NCBI RefSeq assembly: GCF_003597395.2
Contig: NC_133770.1
Coordinates: 19,218,063 to 19,282,062 of the forward strand
Reading direction: 5' to 3'
DNA from: Chelonoidis abingdonii
Lineage: Eukaryota > Chordata > Testudines > Testudinidae
DNA length: 64,000 nucleotides
Position 1 is the first letter of the stretch. The number at the start of each line of letters is the position of its first letter. Below are positions 21,701 to 32,935 of the stretch, in pieces. A program made the translations under genes and the position numbers. The notes under the pieces were generated by a model, which was not told the DNA's origin, did not search any database, and was given only the letters and a program-made list of their open reading frames with translations.

Positions 21701-22875
21701 TTGTTCATGGAAGCAGTTCTACTTTAGTCAATATGACTACTCTTCTGAGTATGGATGATTTGCAGTTTTGCACCCAAACCATGCAAAATTCATGCTATTA
21801 CTTTTGTGTAATAAGATGAAACTTGACTGTTTTGCCTGGAGTTCGCTGTGAAATTATGGGTTCATTGGAACCTCAAACTCAGAGAAACTCCCGTGTGCCA
21901 TAGTAACAATGGAAGCAATTCATAAGCTAAAAGAAACTGGTTTTAGCAAACCTCCTACCACACGTATGGGGTCCACATGGAATCTTGAGAAGGCTGTTAA
22001 CAACTACAGTAACAGGGAGGGAAATAGAAACAGCTACTGTAGCTAATACCTAACTGAGATCACGCTTGTAGCCAATAAATGACTCACCGATACTTGAAGA
22101 TGATACTTTCACACATCTCTTGAGCTCCTGTTTTCTTGTCTCAGATCAGAAGTTTAAACAATTTTCAGAAATCTGCCATTAATGATATGGCTGATAAAAA
22201 GTCATTTAAAAATCACTCTTAGGGGTAGTCAGAAGAAAAATTCAAGAGACTGACTGTTATACCAATAAATCAGCTGAAATAAAATCATTATATGTGTGTA
22301 TGTATTCTATAAGTATGCACACACACATTATATGGTATATATATATAATGCACATACGAGATATATATAAGAAACCAACTGATATAACTGAGATGCAAAC
22401 AGCCAGATTTATATATGTAACAAACACACAACCAGCTGATAAAATGACTGTTAATTTTAAGGATGAATTATGTATTCACTATGTACTAGTATGTACTAAC
22501 TCAAATGGTTAGTACTCAAATATTAGTGAGTGGTAATTCCAGGGACTCTGAATAGAGAAATTCTGAGTGTAGAGGAAATATAGTTAAGAAAGGTAGAGAA
22601 AGAAAAAGTTAATGGCCTGTTTTAATGGCTCAGATAATAGAGCTGATAGTTAATATACTGAGAGATAGTATAGAGTAATCAGAATAAAACAAGAATATGA
22701 AATACAAGTGAAAAACCAGACAAATAACAAAAAATAAATGCACTGAAGTTTCATGAAAGTGATTAACTAATTTGAAACATTCTCTCACAAGAGAATTTAA
22801 CATTCATTGTAAATTGAAGATTTCCAGACATCTCATACTTAAAGGGAGAGTAAGTGACAAGGGGACTTGCTTAGT
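21701..22875. other. no gene; AT-rich with mixed microsatellite
   Basis: No gene is recognised. A TG/CA and TA-rich low-complexity stretch lies at about 22285-22372 (including acacacacattata and tatatatataat). Confidence 0.5.
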
Positions 22876-23040
22876 ATGAAGAAGTGATGTACTTAAGGCA
22901 CCAGACTAGCTGTCAGGAGACCTGGGTTCTATTCCCCAACTCTGCTGCAGACTTCCAGTGTGACCTTGGACATGGGGGGAGACACTTACTCTGTGCCTCA
23001 GTGCTCTGTCTTTTCACTGCCCCTTTTGGGGACGATTTGC
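22876..23040 (+). repeat. MIR-type SINE
   Basis: The sequence caccagactagctgtcagga, gacctgggttctattcccca, gtgtgaccttgg and tctgtgcctcagtg is clear MIR head and core. Confidence 0.75.
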
Positions 23041-23947
23041 ACCCCTGAGGGTGCAGAGAGGCAGTGATCTCTGGACGTTGGATGTGGAAGACAAATCACA
23101 GTAGAGCCAGAAGCCAGATAAAATGTAAAAGACTTTGCTTGGAATGAAATATTTTACCCACATGAATAAAACATTGAACAGCTATATGGGGAAGTGTCCT
23201 GATCTTTCTGACAAACCAAGTAATTTTTCAGCTAATCTCATAGCTGGTCCTCCAGAGCCGAGGGCTATCACCTGTCCTAAGGAACATGGAAGGTAACACC
23301 GTGAATTGTAATAGTATGATTTTGGAAGGAATTACTACCTTTTATGCAAGCACATCCCTCTGAGGACTTAAGTCTCATTTTCAAATACAGTCCTCCTTAG
23401 ATAAGCTACTTCTGCCAAACTTCCAAAAACTCATTCAGAAGATTTAATTGAACCTCTCTCCCTTGTGAGGAGGTGCTACGCATAGGCAAAGACTTCCATA
23501 ATAATAAGTCCCCAAGTCTAGATAGGCCCCCCTCTGATTGCCACAACCATTAGGCCCGTTACTACCTGCACAACTGGATGCACTACGTAGCCATACTTTC
23601 CCTTCTTTTAAATTACTTAAAACTGGGATAGTAGCACGTAGTTCTCTGGTGCTGAAGAAATCTAAAGACTTGTTGGCCCGATCTTCCTGCAGAGCATAAT
23701 TTTGCATGATCTAAATGATCAAGTGTCCAATAATTCCCTCAGCTGGCCTATTTTAGAGCCAGGCCCCATTTTTCCCCCTCTCGTGGTAGTCAAGATATAC
23801 AACTCTGTTATGACAAATATAAGGCGATTATTTCTTGGAGTTGCTGGATACAGACTTGTTCTTGCTGGCACTCTGATTACCAAACTCAGATCTTACAGGG
23901 CCTCCCTAAGTCCTGTCCTGGATTCAGCAGTCACGGAATGGACTGTC
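23041..23947. other. no gene recognised
   Basis: Open frames at 23444-23707 (minus) and 23702-23953 (plus) have no recognisable motifs. No repeat is identified. Confidence 0.4.
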
Positions 23948-23955
23948 AACTAAAC

Positions 23956-25664
23956 CAGGGGTTCCCAGCTGTGGTACATGTACTCCTGTGAGTTCGCAAG
24001 CATCTCAGGGGAGGAGGTGTGACGTGTTGGATCACAGAAACCCCCCTGGGAGCTGCCACCTCATGTGCCAAAACTACTTCTGCTCCTGTTTTCCCTGTCA
24101 GCTCAGGACTCCAGCACTGTCTTGCTGAGCCAGACGCTCCCGTCTGCTCCAACAAAGGGTCTGAATTACTTGCTCCAAAACTGCAGGTTTACCTGAAAGC
24201 AGCTAATAGAAGTGTGCTTGTCTTTAACACCCAGATGCCCAACTCCCAATGGGGTCTAAACCCAAATAAATCTGTTTTACCCTGTATAAAGCTTATGCAG
24301 GGTAAACTCATAAATTGTTCACCCTCTTTAACACGGATGGAGAGATGCACAGTTGTTTGATCCCCCAGGTATTAATACATACTCTGAGTTAATTAATCAG
24401 TAAAAAGTGATTTTATTAAATACAGAAAGTAGGATTTAAGTGGTTCGAAGTAGTAACAGACAGAACAAAGTAAGTCACCAAACAAAATAGAATAAAATGC
24501 CCAAATCTATGTCTAATCAAACTGAATACAGATAAGATCCTCGCCAGTTCCAGAATGCTCCCTTTTGCAGGTGAATCTCCTTTTAGCCTGGGTCCAGCAA
24601 TCATTCACACCCCCTGTAGTTATTGACTTTTGTTCCAGTTTCTTCCAAGTATTCTGGGAGGTGGAGAGGCTCCCTCTTCAGCCAGCTGAAGACAAAATGG
24701 AGGGATCTCCCACCGGTTAAACAGACTTTCTCTTGTGGGTAGAGACCCCCTCCTCACTCCTTTGCAAAGTCCAATTCTGAGATGGAGTTTTGGAGTCACT
24801 TGGGGAAGTTACATGTCCATGCATGACTCACAGTTTTTACAGGTAACATCCATTGTTCACATGCTACCTTGAAAGTCCTCAAGCAGACTTCTTATGTGGA
24901 TTGGACCGTTCCAAGGTCCATTGTCCTTTAAGTGTTTCTTGATTAGGTACTTAATTTCAACTTTCCTTTCTCCAGGAACTGACCAAATGCTCTACTAAGG
25001 TTATTTAGAGATCAAGCTAGTACACAGCCAACATTCGTAACATTCATAACTTCGAATACAAAAATGATGCATGCAAATAGGATTAATACATTCAGTAGAT
25101 CATAACCTTTACGGAAATATGTTACATGGCATATGTAGCATAAAACACATTCTAAGCAGATTTCCATAGAGTCTTATGGGAGGTACCGTCACAGGGGGTA
25201 CATGGGAGAAATTGTGCAATTGTGTAATGGTGGATTTTATTGCTTAATTATTTTATTTATTGCACTTTCATAATCGGCTACTCAGACAAAGCTTTAAAGC
25301 TCTGTGGAAATTTGGTACATCTTGAAGTAAATTGACTACCATAACAATGAGAACACAGCTACACAGAGACACTGACATACAGAGCTATCACCTCCAATCA
25401 CTGTACAGCAAGGGTTCAGTTGCCCAGCATCCGTTTAGTCTAATTGAGCTCAGAACTTAGGGGAGTTGGTGGTGGGGTTTTTTTTGGTTGTATACCTCGC
25501 ACGATAACTAGATCTGTACATAACAGTGAAATATGGACAGATGGCTAAAGACAGGTAGTGTTAAGTAGAACGCTCCAAGTGTCAGTGATGTGAAGGATAA
25601 GGGTACATGGCCAGCTGGTAGGTCTGGAAGGGGGTACTCAATAAGAAAAGTTTGTGAACCTCTG
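23956..25664. mobile_element. hAT element split by a solo LTR
   Basis: The left end is caggggttcccagctgtggt and the right end is the complement of cagaggttcacaaactttt. The flanks aactaaac (23948-23955) and aaatagac (25665-25672) match at 6/8. Inside, the left fragment ends at 24017 and the right fragment resumes gggggtacatgggagaaatt at 25194, with a 1176-bp LTR between them. The element itself would be about 530 bp, and it has no transposase. Confidence 0.75.
24018..25193 (-). mobile_element. solo LTR, antisense, 1176 bp
   Basis: The ends are tgtgacgt... and ...ccgtcaca, so the block is bounded by the TG/CA dinucleotides of an LTR, with matching short terminal inverted repeats. The flanks ggagg (24013-24017) and ggggg (25194-25198) match at 4/5. 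On the minus strand an AATAAA is present (complement of ttttattaaata near 24411), supporting antisense orientation. There is no second LTR, primer site or internal coding region, so it is a solo LTR. It is an old copy of a turtle retroelement, class not assigned. Confidence 0.7.
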
Positions 25665-25672
25665 AAATAGAC

Positions 25673-26665
25673 TATAGGTCCTACTAGCAAAATGTATATC
25701 TCCGTTCAGAGATTGAGAGTTACAGTTCAGGCCCATGTCTGTTTAATATCAATGCCATGGACTTTCCAAACCTGTAAATAAGGCACCCTACCATTTTATA
25801 TCATAATATTAGAGTAGAGGTGCACAGAGAGTTTCAAAGAGACAAGCTAACTAGTAATTAGTCTTTTTAATTATTCTGCTTGTATATTAAATAGATTACA
25901 TTCCTTTTGAAATGCTTGTAAAAATAAACAGAAATGGATACTATAATAGTTTCGATTTTATCTTTAAAAAATCCATAACTTTTTAGAGGACTCAGCAGAG
26001 ATATTACCTTCTCTTTTCTCCACCCAGCAGTCATTGTATTCAGAATGGAATTAATGATTTTCTTAAAGGCCTATTCCCTACAGAAATGAATTTAGAAAAA
26101 TCATTTGCCCTGACAAAAGAGGCAGAATTTCTTTAAAACAAGCCTTGTATTTTTTCTGACTAATGAACTGATCCTTGAACTTGGATGACCTGCACAAGCA
26201 CTTCAGCTTGAAAGGTAGTTTTCATCACTCAGAAATTTCAGTATGAGCTTTCCAGCTATGCAAGCAACGACATTTTTATAAATGTGCATAGCACCACAGA
26301 TAAATGATGAATTGTCCCATATGGGCTTTATTATAGTCTTGAACTCACTGAATGTGACTGGTAACTGAAGAGGGATGAGGTTTTGATGGAGAGAACAGGG
26401 GAAAAGAGAAGAAAAGAGAAAAAAGGTGGCTAATATATAATATGCCATAATGTTATCTCCTACTCTAAGCAGTGGAGAAGATTGTGGTATCTCAGATACC
26501 TGTGTGGTGACTGAGAGTAGAAGCTGACTTTTCAATGGTGACTATTGGGTGTTTATTTGACCGGCCACTCACATTTTTTCACATTCAGACCTCTACCATC
26601 TACCTGTACAATAGCTTGTAAGCTGAGAGGCTTCAGTCCAAAAGGAAATTTGTTCAGCAACTTAT
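25673..26665. other. no gene recognised
   Basis: AT-rich, with no supported exon or repeat. An open minus-strand frame at 26203-26535 shows no motif. Confidence 0.4.
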
Positions 26666-26669
26666 AAGT

Positions 26670-27378
26670 AAGGCTAAGATTTAGTCACGGGTATATTTAG
26701 TAAAAGTCATGAACAGATCATGCGCAATAAACAAAAATTAATGGCTCATAACCTGTCCATCACTTTTACTGTATAAATACCCCTGACGAAAACTTAACAG
26801 CTCCTGGGGCCATAGGGTGCTGCTGCTCTGGGGGGCCCCAAGGATCGAGGGCTAGACTCTGCACTGGCCACAGGGGCTTACTGTCCCCAGCCATCCGCTG
26901 CTGCGAGGCCCTGGGGAGCTCTGGTCAGGTGCTCCCCAGGGCCACTCCGGGACTCCTGTTGGGGGCTCCCTGGGGCCGCTCCCGGAATCGCTGCTTGGAC
27001 ACTCCCTGGGGCCACCCCAGGACTGCTGCTTGGGCACTTCCCTGGTCCAGCCTGCCCGGGTCCGCTGTTCAGGGGCTGTCCCGGAGCCAGCCGTAGTGGC
27101 CGCTGCTCAGGGGCTGCTCCCGGGACCGCTGCTTGGGTGCACCCCAGGGCCAGCTGCCTGGGGCCGCGCGAGCAGCGGCCAGTACAGGCTGGCCCCAGGG
27201 ACCACCTGAGCGGCTAGCCCCAGGGCTGATCCAGCAGCTGCCAGTGCAGTGGGTCATAGACTGCTCTGGTGGCCCTGGATTCAGCTGCACCAGCTACTGC
27301 AGCTGTGAAAGTCGTGGAGATTGTGGAAAGTCACAGAATCTGTGACTTCCGTGACCTCCGCGACAGAATTGCAGCCTT
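26670..27378. mobile_element. non-autonomous DNA element with GC-rich decayed repeats
   Basis: The ends aaggctaagatttagtcacg and the complement of aaggctgcaattctgtcgcg form inverted repeats. Sub-terminal AT text (tcaTAACCTGTCCATCACttt-like) precedes a GC-rich core at about 26845-27290. That core is built from decayed units of the type ctgctcaggggctgctcccg / ctgcttgggtgcaccccagg. A target duplication is not clear. The core creates spurious open frames on both strands. Confidence 0.6.
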
Positions 27379-27689
27379 AGTTATAAGGCCTAGGAAATTA
27401 GCTTATAATGAAAGTGCACAGCTGTGATTATAACATCACGCTGCTGGGCTCTGAACTGTATGGGACATAGAGCACAGTAAGTGGCTAAATGGAAAAAAAC
27501 CCTATTGTTTTGCTATCTTTACCTGTATTGGTTCACATTCTGCTACATTCACTGTGAAGCTGGGAGTAGAACCGTATCAATCTGTCGTAATGAAACTCAG
27601 AGATTTGTCTCCTTTTTGGTTTTGCAACCAGACCCAAATGGGGCCCAGTTTCACCAAAACCACTTCTGAAAAGTTCATCTGAAACTGGG

Positions 27690-27840
27690 CTCCTCCTGGG
27701 CTACACAATGTCCTTCCCTTCCATGAGAGACCATGGGCACATGGGTTAAGTGACTTGCCCCAGGGGTTGTCAGGACATTTGTGGCAGAGTCAGGAATTGA
27801 GCCCCATCTCTTGATTTTCACAAGATCATCCATCCTCTTT
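27690..27840 (-). repeat. MIR-type SINE, antisense
   Basis: The phrases gttaagtgacttgccccagg and gtggcagagtcaggaattga with gccccatctcttgat are the antisense MIR core. Confidence 0.65.
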
Positions 27841-29870
27841 CTATCTGTTATCTACCTTGCTCCCAAACTTCTCTTGCTTCCAGCCTTTCCTTTACCGGTC
27901 TCCTAGTTTTCTCAGGCCAAAAGCACACTTTTGAGAAGCTCTCCATATACCTCTGCTGTTGGTTCCTTACTACCCCTTCCTTTTCTCCCATGATTCAATG
28001 TACTTTCAACATGGAAACAGCCATTAGAGATGAAAGGATTAAATGGAACATGAGACTCCAACTTTTTCGCTCTGTATGGAGATTGTGAACCTACTGTAAA
28101 AATGTGGCATATGTCTGGAAAGTGAGCCCCATGTTACATTTCATCCATTTGTATGGATAATTACGACATCTCAGTCAAAACATTTCATTCCGTGCAGAGT
28201 ACCAACACTTGACATTCAGGTAAGATTAAACAGTAAAGATCTACAAGTCACACTTCACAACAGAGAGATAAATGTCTCCTGGCTGCTATTCCCACGCTCA
28301 GTGCATGGACCCTCACTAGACTAGGTACAATCCGATCGCTCTCCACTGTGAGGCAGAAGAAGAATTCTGGTAAATGTAAATGGGTTGCATAAGAGACACA
28401 TGATGGCAAGAAAACAAGAGGAACTCTAATTCGAGCAAGACACAACAGTGCTATCTACCTCTGCTCCAGCATTCCTAGCATTGGGCTATACTGTTCCTGG
28501 CATTCATGTGGGTGCACAGGGAAGGTTGAAAGAGTCTTTCCCCTACCCCTATATTCTGAGCTCCTTGCTCAAGATGTCAGGGAGAATTGCAGACGCTGCC
28601 TTTGATGCTTCTCTCTACGTGTGCAGTCTACCCATTCCCCTTGCCTAGCAGGGAGTACAGATTGGGGTTGCGCCTCTGTAGCCACAGTCCTTCTCCCATG
28701 TGTATCTGGGGTTGTGCAGCTTTGCACCATAGCCTTGTCAGCACTGTGCCTTCATGGCACCGTCAAGCCCATGGCAATTTAAGTATATAGCAAACTGCAT
28801 TTAATAAGTCATACAGAAATAATCAGTTCTCTTAACCCAGCCCAAGCTAAGGGGACCAAACAAGACCCCGAATGGGCTTAGAAGTTGCCCTCTATGGTTT
28901 TGAATGCACTCGTGGCATTTATTTAAAAGGGCTGAAAAGCATTTAAAGTTCCAAATCAAGATGATCATAATGATTTTATGTGGTATTTTTCTGTAAAAGT
29001 TACAGGGATCCTCATTTGCCCTTCAATGATCTTAGCTGGCAGAACAACAAATCTACTTTTTATGCTATTTTCAGGCCTTGGTCAACTGATGACAATGAAT
29101 GGGGCTAAATTATGTACTTTCTGGTTTTGGTGGTGGGTTTTTTTAACAGTTCATACAATTTCTTGACTTGTAGCAGGGTTGCTGTACCAGAAACTGAGGC
29201 AATTTGCCAAAGGCTAATGATCCAGTTTTATGATTTAGTTTCCTTAGCCAGATCCTGAGCTTTAAAGGAACTAATAATTTATTACATCACTAATCTCTAA
29301 AATGCTTACAAAGCCTCCCATCTAACCGCATCAGTACTTTAAGCCTGATATTATTTTGTTCATGTTTCTGTTCCATTTTGTTTGGAATCAATACATTAAT
29401 GTAAGTACTGAACAGCTACTGGATTATATGACCCAGATAATTTTGCACTGCTTGCTACCACAAGGATTTATAAACAGAACTACATGATGGAGAAGCATAT
29501 AGGAAACTGCAGGTTTCATTAGAGGAGAATGTTGGGTCTATGAAATTATCTTCCTTTTATATCATCTGCCATTAAGCTTGATGCTCAATCAAAATGTTTT
29601 TAAGTGGGGATGTAGCCTAATGTTCTGGACACTGCTGGTGTTTTTCTGCTGCTCCAAGCAGACTCGGACACTAAGCTCTCAATTTTCAAAAGTAGCTAGT
29701 GATTTTGGGTGTCTCAATTTTTAGGTCCCCAACTTGAGACAGTGGAAAGGAGCCTATGCCATTTTTATAATGTGCTCTTCTCTCTCTACACCCCCTCCTG
29801 CAAGCCCCAGCAGTCATGCTTGAGGCTTACCAGAGAACCTTTCAACACCTTATCAGCATGCTGAAAGTAA
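27841..29870. other. no gene recognised
   Basis: There is no exon with convincing splice sites, and open frames are short and motif-free. A fold-back-like phrase occurs near 29670-29750 (caattttcaaaagtagctag). Confidence 0.4.
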
Positions 29871-29874
29871 TTCT

Positions 29875-30055
29875 AAAACATTGCATTTATATAGCATTAT
29901 CCCATCAGAGGATCTTTAAAAAAGTGAAGGAAGTTTAGTCTCCCAGTGCTTCTATACTAAGGTTTGCTATTCTACAGGTGAGGAAATGGGCACTGAGATG
30001 TTGAGTAGTTTGGCCAATGATACTTGAAGTTGGTGGGAACTGCAGATGCTCAGTA
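29875..30055 (-). repeat. MIR-like fragment, antisense, diverged
   Basis: The text cattgcatttatatagcatt, aggtgaggaaatgggcactg and gtttggccaatgatacttga follows the antisense MIR/L2-tail order weakly. Confidence 0.4.
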
Positions 30056-30686
30056 GCTGTGAAAATCAGCTCCCTTTTATTTAGAAGAATAAAGTTGGTT
30101 GTAGGAGCCTAACGTTAGCCCCCCGAGTTTGAAATGTTTTGCCCTTGTTGTTCTCTGAAATGCAGTGGTGTGAAACCCACCGTTTGCAAAACAGCACTCT
30201 TATCACAGAAAAAAAATCCTTTTCTTTTTAACAAAACAGCCTCAGTTGGGGTTTGTGGCCCTCACCTATCTAAATTGGTGTATTAACATATTGGAATGCC
30301 ATAAACTAATCTTCTGTTGGGTCCAATGTTGTTTCTAACAGTGACTCATGCTAGGTATTTCAGGGGATTAAGTGCTTCAAGGGAGGAAGAGGGAGCTCCC
30401 TAACTAAGTACACACCCACTAACTTAATCATTGGGCCACCGCTATCAAAATCTAGTAATAGACGGAGCCCACCATCACTTCTGCTTCTCTAGTAAACAGC
30501 ACAAAGAAATCTGTTTCCCTGGGGAACATCAATATCTTACATCCACTTCTATGCACATACCTCCTCTCCCCTCTCCTGAGCACATCCATGCACACACACA
30601 CAACTCTTGTCCTCTAAATGCAAGCAGTCCATGATGGTAGCAGTGCACAAGACACCACCAAGCTGAAAACTTGCTATGGCAACTAG

Positions 30687-31420
30687 GGTATGTTTACACT
30701 GCAGTTACACACCTGCAGCTGGCCAGTGCCAGCTGACGTGGGCATATGGGGCTCTGGCTGTGCAGCTGTTTAATTGTGATATAGACATTCCAGCTCTGGC
30801 TGCAGCCTGAACTCTGGGACCCTCCCACGGAACATCTAAATGGCCAGCAGAAACCTGCAGCAGCGAGTCTCAGAGTCCAGGTCTGCAGACTTGGGCTTGT
30901 GCTGTGGCACTAAGAATCACTGTGTGGACATTCGGACTTGGGCTCTGAAGCCCAGGAACGTGGGTGGGAAACGACTACATAGCTGCTTTAGCACCGTAGC
31001 TCAAGCCTGAATCTGTAGACATGGACTCTGAGGCTACATGTCCATTTCAGCTGTGTGGCGGCACGTAAAGTATGTGTAGCTACATGCCACAGTGAAAAGC
31101 ATGCTGAGTCCACGCTGTGGTGTGTGGCTACATGTCAGTGAAAGGCTCTGACGGGGTGGAGGAAAGACTCCAGCAGCTGGATGCTACACTGCTAAAACTA
31201 GCGGGATAGCTATAGGGGAGGCACTGCTTGGATGTGTAGAGAGCTGTGTAGGGTGCATACCCACAAGGTGCAGGTGTACTTTAACTCTGCTCACCTCCAC
31301 AGTACCTCACTGTCTACCCTGCTATTTACCCATAGTAGTGGGGACGAGTAGTGTTTGTACTCCACACACCACCGAAAGGAGGGTGCTGTGTAGCTGTACC
31401 TTCAATGACAAAGCTAGCAT
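30687..31420. repeat. cluster of diverged palindromic MITEs
   Basis: It opens with agggtatgtttacactgcag and passes through ccagctgacgtgggcatatg. Later it shows complementary or related phrases (cactgtgtggacattcgg near 30920, ctgtagacatggactctg near 31015). A second similar unit follows to about 31420. The arms are too diverged to set exact ends. It is related to the copies at 18488 and 42371. Confidence 0.45.
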
Positions 31421-32459
31421 TTTTAGAAGGATGGGAGGAGGAACTCAAAGGGTTAGCATCCAAACCAGTTAAGGCCTGGGGACGTAGTTCATTATATCCC
31501 TCTTCTTACCTCCAGCTCCGGTCAAGGCAGTATCATACATCTAGCAGGGTATATAGGTGGTTATGGTAACAGTGGAAGTAGCATTTTACCTCTAAATGGT
31601 CACCTCAGAATGGTGCAGCTCAGTAATGACCAATAGTTGTTCGTATTAGATGGCTGTGACATGGGTTGGTTGTGTCGCTAATGGGATGATGGCCAACATC
31701 GCACAAAACACTGTCTGAATTAGCAGCCCCCTGGGAAGTTTCAGCCAAAAATACAAAGCCCCAATAAACATTGATAGTGACTGGGCTTAGATATCATCTG
31801 TACAGTTTGTTACCCAAGTTCCGATGGGAGGGATGGAATAGGGGACACTTGTCCTACTGCTGCCTGGGGATAAAGATGACTGCGTTCTCCAAGTCTGTTA
31901 TTTTTCAAAATCACTACATTTATTTTTCTTAAAAACAACAAGAAACCCTCTAGAACTGTGTTTTTTAGAATTCAACATTTGGTTAATTAAAATGCAAGGT
32001 TATTTTCCTCATTAAAAAAAATGTAGTTTGCTGTGCATGCTCTTAAAATCTGTGCTGTTGATACTTATTTAATACAATTGTGTTTGCTGTGGCAGAGGGC
32101 TAATTTACTTCTAAGTGGCCTCAAAATTGCTCAAAGCTTAAGCAACTGTGAACTGCGATGTAAATAATTCCATGGCTTGAAGCCCATTAACATTCATAAC
32201 AATCTATGCTTAGAAAGGACATACATACAAAAGCAGAAGACTGCAAGGCATCACATCAGGTGCAAAATGTCTACCAAGAATTAAAGTCATACAACAGGAG
32301 ATATTAAAAACCTGCTGTAAAAATGCTTTACAAATGACAAAAAAAACTTCAGGAAAAGACTTGAGAATTCCTAGGTACAACAACTGAAACCGTTTTGTTA
32401 AAAACAAAATGCTACCAGATATAAGACCTAGAACTGCTGTGTGCGTGGAAAATCAGTCT
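31421..32459. other. no gene recognised
   Basis: Unique-looking sequence, AT-rich after about 31900. Nothing supported. Confidence 0.4.
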
Positions 32460-32560
32460 GAGAACTGTAAGGCCAAATTCAAATCTGGTGTAAATGGGTG
32501 TGATTTCACTGACATCGGATGAGTGGGACGTTCTTGCATGAGGGATGAATTTGGTCTATT
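32460..32560. repeat. short fold-back repeat
   Basis: The left text ggccaaattcaaatctggtg and right text catgagggatgaatttggtc are diverged complements flanking tgtgatttcactgac. Confidence 0.4.
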
Positions 32561-32739
32561 GCATATTATGTATTCAGACCTTGTATACATTTTTGTGGTT
32601 TCACTGAGCTCAGTTGAGCTACTCTAAGCTGGTCCTAAAAGTGACTAATAATTTGGGGACCCTCAGTTTTTGTAGGCCCAACTATAAACACTGGAAGGGG
32701 GACTGAGGATGAGAGGGCAGGTGCTCAGCACTTTCTTAC

Positions 32740-32935
32740 TGTTTTATCAGCACCTATCAATACTCCTGTGCGGTAAGGAAATGTTGTTATCCCTGTTCCA
32801 CAGCAGGGATGCTGAGGCTCAGAAAGACTAAGAAACTTAACCAAGGTCACACAGGAAGCCTGTGACAGAGCCGGGAGTTGAACTCAGATTTCTGGTTAGC
32901 ACCTCACCACTGGACTGTCCTACATTTTAGATATC
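32740..32935 (-). repeat. MIR-type SINE, antisense
   Basis: The phrases gaaatgttgttatccctgtt, tgctgaggctcagaaagact, ccaaggtcacacaggaagcc and gacagagccgggagttgaac give a well-preserved antisense MIR. Confidence 0.8.
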
